Assembly (NCBI GenBank): GCA_009923125.1
Contig: RFUD01000207.1
Location: forward strand, 1-5,039
DNA from: Planctomycetia bacterium
GTDB taxonomy: Bacteria > Planctomycetota > Planctomycetia > Pirellulales > UBA1268
Direction of reading: 5' to 3'
DNA length: 5,039 bases
The notes below the pieces were generated by a model that was given only the letters and a program-made list of their open reading frames with translations, was not told where the DNA came from and did not search any database. Positions 1-5,039 of the stretch are shown here, one piece after another (position 1 is the first letter of the stretch; every line of letters starts with the position of its first letter). Made by a program: the position numbers and the translations under genes.

Positions 1-1
1 G

Positions 2-121
2 GTCGCCGTTCTCGACGCCGACGAAGGATCGGCCGGCGTGCAAGAATGGTGGCCGTTGGCGGACGACGGGCAGGCCGCCGACGCCCCGGCCGTTCGCGGT
101 CGCACGTCGGAGGCGGCATGA
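2..121 (+). CDS. C-terminal fragment of an unidentified protein (5' end outside the window)
   Basis: The second frame is open from the left edge for 39 codons and ends at a TGA at 119-121. The residues begin VAVLDADEGSAGVQEWWPLA and end in a hydrophilic Ala/Asp/Arg-rich tail. Most codons end in G or C, as in the genes that follow, which supports real coding. The stop lies 19 bases before the cutA start on the same strand, so it is probably the preceding gene of the same transcript. No family could be recognised from so short a tail. The third frame is also open to the left edge and runs into cutA, but it offers no ATG or GTG start there, so the second frame is preferred. Confidence is limited by the length. 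Confidence 0.5.
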   Translation, partial: VAVLDADEGSAGVQEWWPLADDGQAADAPAVRGRTSEAA

Positions 122-140
122 GCGGAGGCCCGCTTGGCGC

Positions 141-503
141 ATGATCATCGCGGACGACATGGCGGCGCACGAACCGGCAGACACGATCGTGGAACTGCGC
201 ACGACATTCTCGCGGCGCGAACTCGCCGCCGCCTGCGGCTCGCGCCTGGTGAGCGGGCGGCTTGCCGCCTGCGTGCAGATCGACGGCCCGATCACCAGCG
301 TCTACCGCTGGGAGGGGCGGGTCGAGATGGCGGAGGAGTTTTCCTGCACCGCCAAGACGAGCCGCGACCGGGCCGAGGCATGTGCGGCGGCGATCCTCGA
401 GGGGCACGAATATCGGACGCCGCAGCTGGTCGTGTCGCTCGTTTCGGCCTCGGCGTCCTACGCCGCCTGGGTGGCGGAGAGCGTCGCCGCTTCGCGAACC
501 TGA
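141..503 (+). CDS. cutA: CutA1-family divalent-cation tolerance protein
   Basis: This 120-residue protein matches the CutA1 family, small ferredoxin-fold proteins that form tight cytoplasmic trimers and are linked to copper and other divalent-metal tolerance; their exact molecular role is unsettled. Seen in the sequence: a first strand TIVELRTTF (15-23), the core LVSGRLAACVQI (36-47), the signature ITSVYRWEGRVEMAEEF (51-67) followed by KT (72-73), and the C-terminal HEYRTPQLVV (89-98) with the late W110. The length is close to the usual 105-115 residues. The conserved Pro-Glu of the HxYxxPE motif reads Pro-Gln here (Q95). A GGAGG at 124-128 lies 12 bases before the ATG at 141. An in-frame ATG at 159 would give a more typical N-terminus and cannot be excluded. 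The stop codon is part of the ribosome binding site of the next gene, which indicates co-transcription. Confidence 0.93.
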   Translation: MIIADDMAAHEPADTIVELRTTFSRRELAAACGSRLVSGRLAACVQIDGPITSVYRWEGRVEMAEEFSCTAKTSRDRAEACAAAILEGHEYRTPQLVVSLVSASASYAAWVAESVAASRT

Positions 504-507
504 GGAG
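502..507 (+). promoter_or_regulatory. Ribosome binding site of the 517 gene, overlapping the cutA stop
   Basis: GAGGAG starts inside the cutA TGA (501-503) and lies nine bases before the ATG at 517. It fixes the start of the downstream gene, because the same frame is open much further upstream. A ribosome terminating on cutA would sit on this site, so the two genes are probably translated together. Confidence 0.7.
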
Positions 508-516
508 CAGCCGTCG

Positions 517-1005
517 ATGCAGCCCGGTCGCCACGACCCGCTCTACGCGTTCGACGTGACGTTGCACAGGCTCCCGGATGCGGTGCCGCAGGGGCCGGCC
601 CATCGCGACCCGTGGGGCGTCTGGCCCACGCTCGCCGTCGCTCCCGGCGACGCCATGGCGCCGCTCGCCGTGGGGTTCGACGAGGCCTTCGCGCGTCTCG
701 ACGGCCTGGAGCGGATGTTCACCGAGCCGGACGGGTCGTTCGTCTGGACGAGCCCGCGCGAGGGCTTGTCGTGGCAGGTGGACGGCAACGCGTTCGAGCG
801 GGACGGGCGGGTGTTGCTCGTCGATCTCAAGGGGAGTTGTCCGCCGCCGGCCTTCGACCGGCTGCTCGCCGCCTTCGGCTGGCCGCGGGAGCCGATCATG
901 CTGCAGCTGGTGCGTCCGGCCGTGTTTCTCGACGAGGCGACCTTCCGCCGGCATGCCGCCGCCCGCGGAACCGCGGGGGATGGGGAGAATTTGCGACCCC
1001 GATGA
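517..1005 (+). CDS. Conserved-looking hypothetical protein, 162 aa
   Basis: I cannot assign a function or a named domain. The protein is soluble, with no signal peptide or membrane segment. It is rich in Trp, Phe and Pro in its central part: DPWGVWPTLAV (31-41), FDEAFARLDGLERMF (54-68), DGSFVWTS (72-79), WQVDGNAFERDGRVLLVDLKG (starting at 86), PAFDRLLAAFGWP (111-123) and LVRPAVFLDEATFRRHA (131-147). The alternation of short strands and an amphipathic helix suggests a compact alpha/beta fold. The pattern resembles small hypothetical proteins seen in planctomycete genomes, but this is from memory. The frame is open back to about 262, inside cutA; the ATG at 517 is chosen because it has GAGGAG at nine bases and avoids a large overlap with cutA. 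The last dozen residues (after 150) are Gly/Arg-rich and look disordered. Confidence 0.8.
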   Translation: MQPGRHDPLYAFDVTLHRLPDAVPQGPAHRDPWGVWPTLAVAPGDAMAPLAVGFDEAFARLDGLERMFTEPDGSFVWTSPREGLSWQVDGNAFERDGRVLLVDLKGSCPPPAFDRLLAAFGWPREPIMLQLVRPAVFLDEATFRRHAAARGTAGDGENLRPR

Positions 1006-1010
1006 GGCGT

Positions 1011-1033
1011 GGGCTGGCAGGCTGTACCAGCCC
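1011..1033. repeat. Inverted repeat, 7-bp perfect stem
   Basis: GGGCTGG (1011-1017) and CCAGCCC (1027-1033) are perfect complements around a nine-base loop. The hairpin begins six bases after the stop of the 517 gene. There is no T-run after it, so it is not a classical intrinsic terminator. It may slow 3' degradation or help termination. Confidence 0.5.
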
Positions 1034-1038
1034 GCCCG

Positions 1039-1069
1039 GGCAACCGTCCCCGCGGCGACGGCGGTTGCC
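1039..1069. repeat. Inverted repeat, 8-bp perfect stem, ahead of the TPR gene
   Basis: GGCAACCG (1039-1046) pairs perfectly with CGGTTGCC (1062-1069) around a 15-base loop. The stem can extend by a G-T and a G-C pair. A competing inner pairing also exists: CCGTC (1044-1048) with GACGG (1057-1061). It ends 20 bases before the ribosome binding site at 1089. It could be a second arm of a terminator-like region or a structured leader for the TPR gene. No T-run follows. Confidence 0.45.
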
Positions 1070-1088
1070 GATACCAACGAATGTCCCC

Positions 1089-1094
1089 AGGGAG
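1089..1094 (+). promoter_or_regulatory. Ribosome binding site of the TPR gene
   Basis: AGGGAG lies nine bases before the ATG at 1104. Together with the signal peptide that begins exactly there, it decides the start of a frame that is open back to 612. Confidence 0.7.
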
Positions 1095-1103
1095 AACCGT
1101 CTC

Positions 1104-1769
1104 ATGCCGCGGCACATTCTTCGTTCGCTGATCCTCGTCGGCGCCGTATGCGTCCTGCCGCCGGAGGCCCGCGCGGGCGCCGAACCGGCGGCCCTGACCG
1201 TCGCCTACGGCAACGGCGTGCACGCGTTCTACGACGGCGACTTCCAATGCAGCTATGACGAACTCTCGCGGGTGATCGAGGCCGGCAGCAACGATCCGCG
1301 GGTGCACTACTTCCGCGGGCTCGCGGCCCTGAAACTGGGACGCATGGACGAGGCCGAGGCCGACTTCCAGCAGGGGGCCAACCTCGAGGCCGACGGTCGT
1401 GGTGCGGTGAGCAGCCAGGCCGTGTCGCGGGCCCTGGAGCGGGTGCAGGGATGCGATCGCCTGAAACTCGAGGAGTATCGCAGCCGGGCCCGCGTCGCGT
1501 CCCTGCAGCGCGTCCGCGAGGGGAACCGGCAGCGGTACTCGGGCATCGAAGACGGGGAGGCCGACGTGCTGCGCCGGCGGCGGCCGGAGAGGATCGAGGC
1601 GGCAGAGCCGGTCGCCCGACCGCTGCCCCGCGCCCGGGCGACCGACGAAGAGGCGTCCCCCGCCGTCGAACGCCCGGTGCCGCAGGCGGAGCGGCCGGAG
1701 CCGGAACAGCCGGCCGAGCCGGCGGCCGACACGGCGAACCCGTTCGCGGACGACCCGGCGGTGAAGTAG
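1104..1769 (+). CDS. Exported TPR-like protein with a Pro/Glu/Ala-rich C-terminal tail
   Basis: A 221-residue protein. Residues 1-24 are a signal peptide: basic MPRHILR, a hydrophobic core, then an Ala-Arg-Ala site (22-24). C16 does not sit in a lipobox, so it is not predicted to be a lipoprotein. Residues 34-96 carry two TPR-like helix pairs: YGNGVHAFYDGDFQCSYDEL (35-54) and the second, near-canonical one, RVHYFRGLAALKLGRMDEAE (66-85), followed by ADFQQGANLEA. A charged helical stretch (109-160) follows, then a low-complexity tail (163-221) that ends in NPFADDPAVK. Mature cysteines C49 and C117 could form a disulfide. TPR units usually bind other proteins, so a periplasmic scaffold role is inferred; no partner is identified. 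It follows the 517 gene by 98 bases and converges on the DUF423 gene, with only 15 bases between the stops. A longer start from 612 is rejected because it would overlie the preceding gene. Confidence 0.83.
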   Translation: MPRHILRSLILVGAVCVLPPEARAGAEPAALTVAYGNGVHAFYDGDFQCSYDELSRVIEAGSNDPRVHYFRGLAALKLGRMDEAEADFQQGANLEADGRGAVSSQAVSRALERVQGCDRLKLEEYRSRARVASLQRVREGNRQRYSGIEDGEADVLRRRRPERIEAAEPVARPLPRARATDEEASPAVERPVPQAERPEPEQPAEPAADTANPFADDPAVK

Positions 1770-1784
1770 GCCGCGGACGACTGT

Positions 1785-2210
1785 TTACCGGCCGGCCGTC
1801 GAGCACCAACCCGCCGCCGCGAGGCAGGCCCAGCCCGCGAGCATGAGCATGCCGCCGATCGGCACGATCGCGCCCAGGATCCGCAGACCGGAGAGTGCGA
1901 GGGCTGCGAGGAACCCGCTGAACACGAGCGTGCCGAGCAGCATCGTCCAACCGGCGCCGGCCAGCAGCCCTCGGGCTGCACCCGACTGCGGCACTGACGA
2001 GGCGAGCCCGACCGCGAGCAGCGCCAGGGCGTGGACCAGGCAATAGCGGACGGCCGTCTCCCAGTTGGCGGACTGGCCGTTGGCCTCGAGCAGCGACTTC
2101 AGGCCGTGGGCGCCGAACGAGCCCGCGGCCACGCCGAGGAAGCCGAGCACGGCGCCGGAGACGATCCAGAGTCGCGGCATGGAAGCGGGGCGAGCGGTGC
2201 CGACGATCAC
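1785..2210 (-). CDS. DUF423 (YgdD-like) small integral membrane protein
   Basis: The 141-residue product matches the DUF423 family of four-helix inner-membrane proteins (E. coli YgdD), whose function is unknown. Seen: four hydrophobic segments at about 14-34, 56-74, 81-104 and 110-136, and the family landmarks GSFGAHGL (30-37), a tyrosine/histidine-bearing second helix (YCLVHALALLAVG, 56-68), GTLVFSGFL (93-101) and PIGGMLMLAGW (117-127). The start taken is a GTG at 2210-2208, whose last two bases and the next one form the TGA of the secretin (a GTGA overlap), typical of translational coupling. An in-frame ATG at 2180 (residue 11) gives an N-terminus closer to YgdD, but no ribosome binding site precedes it. 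The gene ends with TAA facing the TPR gene. No T-rich terminator is visible between the two convergent stops. The family call is firm; the start is uncertain. Confidence 0.9.
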   Translation of the reverse strand: MIVGTARPASMPRLWIVSGAVLGFLGVAAGSFGAHGLKSLLEANGQSANWETAVRYCLVHALALLAVGLASSVPQSGAARGLLAGAGWTMLLGTLVFSGFLAALALSGLRILGAIVPIGGMLMLAGWACLAAAGWCSTAGR

Positions 2211-5020
2211 GGCGTGCTCGAGCCGAGGAGTTTCTCCTCCTCCTCCTCCTGGATGATGATGCGGGGGGTCACCATCAGCATAAGGCTGTCGGTCGTCCGA
2301 CCGAGGCCGACGTTCTTGAACAGGCGGTTGATGTACGGAATCTTCGAGAGGATGGGCACGCCGAACTCGTTGCGGCCCTCGCGGAGACGCTTGATGCCGC
2401 CGAGCAGCACGGTCCCGCCATCGGGCACGCTCACGGTCGTCTGCACCGAGGTGATGATGAACTCCGGCAGCTGGATCGTGGTGCCGCTCGAGCGGACCTC
2501 CTGCTCGCGGTCGGCCTTGATTCCGGTCGTCAGGCCGGCACCCAGGCCCGGTCCGCCGGCGACGTCCGCCTCGCCGTCCACGCCCGACTTCTCGTCGCTG
2601 CTCTTCGTCTTCGTCGATCGCGATCCCTCGAACTGGAACTCCTCGACCTTGCCGATCTGCGAGAAGAACGGCACGAGCGTGAGCCGCACGAACCGGCGGT
2701 CGCTCGAGATCACCGCCTGCACGTTGACCGCCGTTCCCTCGGAGAGCACGGTGATCACGGGCTGCTGGGCCGCCGCGAAATCGCCGACCACCGGCACGAC
2801 GCTCGTCACGAACGGCCGCTGGACCATGTCGGAGATCGTCGCATTCTGACCGTTGAACAGCGTGACCTTGGGGGCCTGCATGACGTTGGAGCGGGTGTTG
2901 CCCTGGGCGGCCTGGATCAGGAAGAAGGCCTCGATGTCGGAGAGGATGGCGAAGCCGAAGTTGGCGGCCGACGTCGTGGGATCAGGCAGGCCGGGGAGCG
3001 ACGGCACGGTCGCGCTGCCGAAGCTGTTCTGGCGGAACGGAATCGAGTAGTAGTTTTGGGCGTACGAGGGCGCGTTGCCCTGGCCGGTCGTCTGCGTCGG
3101 CGAGAACACGTTGAGGCTGCCGAGCGGCGACAGGGCGACGCCCGGGTTGCCGGTGTTGTCGAGCCCGATCGTCTGCGAGCGGCCGCCCGGCTGGGCCTGG
3201 ATGCCGAGCGTCGAGGGGTAGGTCGAGCCGTTCGTCTGCGTGGGAACGGCCGTGAGGTTGAGCGGGTCGCCGACGTTCGTCTGGATGTTGAAGTCGAAGT
3301 CCACGCCGATCCGCTCGAAGAACGTGTCGTTGAGCCGGATGAACCGGACCTCGATCGCGACCTGGAGGTCCTGGAGACGGCGGAGCTGGACGAGCAGGTC
3401 CGCGATCTCCTCGTGGACTTCCTGCGTCTGGCTGATGACCAGGCTGAGATTCGTGGGGAAGGGCTGGATCGCACCCTGCCCGCCGACCGTGTTCCAGGTC
3501 TGCGGGGCCACCGTGTTCTGGATCAGGTCGATGAGTGACTGGAAATCGGCCTGGCTGCCGCCCACGCTGGGCGGTCCGAACGGGATCGAAGGCATCGATC
3601 CGGTCGCCGGCGGGCCGCCCATGCCCCCCTGGATCTGGGCCAGGGCCGTGGCGGGCGACGGGGCCGCGCTCGCGCCCTTGATGGCGGCGGGCACCGGGCC
3701 CGGCTCCACCTGCAGGCGAGTGCCCGAAATCATCGAGTAGCCCTCGCGCAACGCGTTGGAGATGCCCATGCCGTCCGACGAGAAGTTGAGGATCGGTACC
3801 ACGAGGTCGGCGACGGGGTAGGAGACGCTGTAGTACTCCCCCTTCACGAGCTTCGGGCTCGTGACCTTCAGCACCTCGTCGCGGACCGCGTAGTCGAGGT
3901 GCAGCGGTTCGAGCAACAACTTGAGCGCGCTCTTCAGGGAGATCGGCTGGTCGAGCGAGATGGTGACGGGCGTGTCGCTGCGGACCGCCTCGCTCTCCAG
4001 CCCCACGAGGTCGAGGTGGATGGGAACGCCGGCCTGCTTCGCGAGCGTGTCGAGCACGGCGGCCAGCGGCTCGTTGCGGTGGGCCGCGCGGACCTTCACG
4101 GCGAGCTTCTTCTGGATCTCGACCTCGGCCGCGGACACCCGGGAGCGTCCCTCGGCCTCGAGCCGGGACCTGTTCTTCGTGAGGTCGGTCCAGTCCTTCG
4201 TCTCCGGAAACGTGATCGGGCCGACGAACGGCGAGCTGAGACGGCTGGTGTCCTCCGCGTCGTCGAGGAACGCCGCCTGCTTCGTGCCGTCGATCGTCTG
4301 CTGCGTGCTCAGCCGCCGCACCATCCGGCTCTGCGACAGCAGCTGGCGGACGATGGCGTTGTCGGGCGCGAGCTGCGCGGCCTTCTTGGCGATCGCCTCG
4401 GCCTCGGCGAAGCGCCGCTCATCCACCAGCACGTTGTATTCCTCGACGAGCATGGCCAGCCGCTCGTCCACTTCGACCCGCTTCGCCCGCTCGCGGTCGA
4501 TCTGCGCCTCGATGGTGGCGTTCTTGCGGTCGAGGGCGATTTCGGCCCGGCGTTTCCCGGTCTGTTCCTCGATCTCGCGACGCGTGCGTTCGATGCGGCG
4601 GTCGAGCTGGGTGCGGGCCTCGTCGGGGAGTTTCTCCCGGGCCACGCGGGCGGCGATGGCATCGAGGGCCGCGAGCGCGTCGGCGGGCGACTTCTGGGCC
4701 ATCCGCTTGGCCTCGAGCTGCTTCGCGGCCACCTCCGCCGAGAGCCTCGCGATGGCGAGTTCGGGGGGGGCTGCGGTCGCCGATGCGGTCGCCGGCGTTT
4801 CGGCGTCGATGGGCTCCAGAGGCGCCGGGCTCCGGGGCTGTTCAGGAGCGGGGCCCGCCAGGGCCTGCGCCATCACCTTGCGGGCCGCGGCGGCCGCCTC
4901 GGCGCCGCTGTCCGGCTGGGCCGAGGCGTCGTCGTCCGCTCGGACGCCGGCGGCGACGAACGCAAGCACGGCGGCGAGGGTGAGGCGGAACATGTGGCTG
5001 TCGGGCACGATGCGGGCCAT
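2207..5020 (-). CDS. Secretin (GspD/PilQ superfamily) with coiled-coil/TPR N-terminus and STN-like domain
   Basis: A 937-residue outer-membrane channel protein of the type II/III secretion and type IV pilus secretin family, which forms large ring multimers; GspD is usually about 650 residues. Order: signal peptide (1-28, cut after GVRA); Ala/Pro-rich linker (29-86); charged coiled-coil (88-190); one TPR-like unit (about 191-222, FAEAEAIAKKAAQLAPDN); STN-like domain (305-390, LAAVLDTLAKQAGVPIHLDL); YPVADLVVPI (401-410); Gly/Pro/Met-rich linker (438-490); N-domain-like segment ending NLSLVISQTQEVHEEIADLL (524-543); barrel domain (553-923) with PKVTLFNGQNATI (717-729), VPDGGTVLLGGI (865-876), VPILSKIPYINRLFK (888-902) and LMVTPRII (915-922). 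A Gly/Ser/charged insertion (799-846) interrupts the barrel domain. The ATG at 5020 has GGGGA eight bases upstream; an ATG at 4993 would give a shorter signal peptide but has no ribosome site. No export ATPase, platform or pilin gene is adjacent. The family is certain; which system it serves is unknown. Confidence 0.95.
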   Translation of the reverse strand: MARIVPDSHMFRLTLAAVLAFVAAGVRADDDASAQPDSGAEAAAAARKVMAQALAGPAPEQPRSPAPLEPIDAETPATASATAAPPELAIARLSAEVAAKQLEAKRMAQKSPADALAALDAIAARVAREKLPDEARTQLDRRIERTRREIEEQTGKRRAEIALDRKNATIEAQIDRERAKRVEVDERLAMLVEEYNVLVDERRFAEAEAIAKKAAQLAPDNAIVRQLLSQSRMVRRLSTQQTIDGTKQAAFLDDAEDTSRLSSPFVGPITFPETKDWTDLTKNRSRLEAEGRSRVSAAEVEIQKKLAVKVRAAHRNEPLAAVLDTLAKQAGVPIHLDLVGLESEAVRSDTPVTISLDQPISLKSALKLLLEPLHLDYAVRDEVLKVTSPKLVKGEYYSVSYPVADLVVPILNFSSDGMGISNALREGYSMISGTRLQVEPGPVPAAIKGASAAPSPATALAQIQGGMGGPPATGSMPSIPFGPPSVGGSQADFQSLIDLIQNTVAPQTWNTVGGQGAIQPFPTNLSLVISQTQEVHEEIADLLVQLRRLQDLQVAIEVRFIRLNDTFFERIGVDFDFNIQTNVGDPLNLTAVPTQTNGSTYPSTLGIQAQPGGRSQTIGLDNTGNPGVALSPLGSLNVFSPTQTTGQGNAPSYAQNYYSIPFRQNSFGSATVPSLPGLPDPTTSAANFGFAILSDIEAFFLIQAAQGNTRSNVMQAPKVTLFNGQNATISDMVQRPFVTSVVPVVGDFAAAQQPVITVLSEGTAVNVQAVISSDRRFVRLTLVPFFSQIGKVEEFQFEGSRSTKTKSSDEKSGVDGEADVAGGPGLGAGLTTGIKADREQEVRSSGTTIQLPEFIITSVQTTVSVPDGGTVLLGGIKRLREGRNEFGVPILSKIPYINRLFKNVGLGRTTDSLMLMVTPRIIIQEEEEEKLLGSSTP
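2225..2239 (-). promoter_or_regulatory. Hairpin with SD-like purine arm just before the DUF423 start
   Basis: Read on the minus strand, GAGGAG (2239-2234), AAA, then CTCCTC (2230-2225) form a six-pair stem with a three-base loop, inside the last codons of the secretin. It ends 14 bases before the GTG at 2210. The purine arm resembles an anti-SD target and is masked in the hairpin. A ribosome translating the secretin to its stop would open it, which would fit coupled translation of DUF423. This role is inferred. Confidence 0.4.
2234..2250 (-). repeat. Trinucleotide run encoding five glutamates near the secretin C-terminus
   Basis: The plus strand reads CTC repeated (17 bases), giving minus-strand GAG-type codons for E925-E929. 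It makes an acidic tail after the last barrel strand, and it is a simple repeat that could change length in-frame by slippage. Confidence 0.7.
4763..4770 (-). repeat. Eight-C homopolymer in the secretin coding strand
   Basis: Eight consecutive G on the plus strand, so eight C in the coding strand, span codons 84-86 (Ala-Pro-Pro) in the linker before the coiled coil. A one-base slip would shift the frame before every functional domain. Just upstream in the gene, an 11-base direct repeat (TGCGGTCGCCG at 4772-4782 and 4784-4794) encodes the near-repeat ATAS/ATAA. Confidence 0.75.
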
Positions 5021-5028
5021 GCGAAAGG

Positions 5029-5033
5029 TCCCC
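5029..5033 (-). promoter_or_regulatory. Probable ribosome binding site of the secretin
   Basis: The minus strand reads GGGGA here, followed by an eight-base spacer and the ATG at 5020. It is a modest match, but it is better than anything before the alternative ATG at 4993, which supports the longer start. The promoter lies outside the window. Confidence 0.45.
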
Positions 5034-5039
5034 GGGGGA

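Noticed and set aside
612..1103. N-terminal extension of the TPR-like protein from an ATG at 612
   Set aside because: The extension is Arg/Ala-rich, overlies the 517-1005 gene in another frame, and would bury the signal peptide that starts at 1104 behind a good ribosome site.
1137..1151. Possible lipoprotein lipobox around C16 of the TPR-like protein
   Set aside because: The residues before the Cys are Gly-Ala-Val, with no Leu-type residue at -3, and a standard Ala-x-Ala cleavage site follows further on.
292..1307. Two long minus-strand open frames (292-1077 and 543-1307) opposite cutA and the 517 gene
   Set aside because: The Arg/Pro-rich translations have no family features, and the plus strand carries recognisable genes with ribosome sites throughout.
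1745..1781. 10-base direct repeat CGCGGACGAC flanking the TPR gene stop (1745-1754 and 1772-1781)
   Set aside because: There are only two copies, of low complexity and without any insertion between them; chance is likely at this base composition.
1789..1798. CGGCCGGCCG palindrome between the convergent gene ends as a bidirectional terminator
   Set aside because: It has no loop and no T-run, and it lies inside the last codons of DUF423; in GC-rich DNA such palindromes are common.
2031..2849. Long open frame of 272 codons on the plus strand opposite the secretin
   Set aside because: It lies antisense to clear secretin signature sequence, its translation is Arg/Ser/Pro/Thr-rich with no recognisable motif, and long antisense frames are expected at this GC content.

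Overview
The window is a very GC-rich, densely coding bacterial stretch. I see no RNA gene, mobile element or CRISPR array, and no intergenic gap longer than about 100 bases. The best guess for the host is a planctomycete (Pirellulales-like). This rests on the architecture of the large secretin on the minus strand (long coiled-coil/TPR N-terminus, one STN-like domain, then a secretin barrel) and on two small proteins that resemble planctomycete conserved hypotheticals. That assignment is recognition from memory, not a search result.

Layout. Plus strand: the 3' end of an unidentified gene (2-121), a CutA1-family divalent-ion tolerance protein (141-503), a 162-residue hypothetical protein whose ribosome binding site overlaps the cutA stop codon (517-1005), a 98-base spacer with two inverted repeats, and an exported TPR-like protein with a Pro/Glu/Ala-rich tail (1104-1769). 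Minus strand, convergent with these: a four-helix DUF423/YgdD-family membrane protein (1785-2210) preceded by a 937-residue secretin (2207-5020). These last two overlap by four bases (GTGA), so they form a translationally coupled pair read from the right edge leftward.

How they fit together. The first three plus-strand genes look like one transcript of small cytoplasmic proteins. The TPR-like protein may belong to it or have its own signal in the spacer. The secretin would form an outer-membrane ring. No secretion ATPase, inner-membrane platform or pilin gene is visible beside it, so its partner system must lie elsewhere or to the right of the window. DUF423 is translated behind the secretin, but no functional link is known to me.

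The points most worth a second look are the unusual secretin (domain order, a glycine-rich insertion inside the barrel domain, an eight-C homopolymer near its 5' end), the coupling junction with a hairpin and purine run, and the paired inverted repeats before the TPR gene. I found no clear evidence of a wholly new system.
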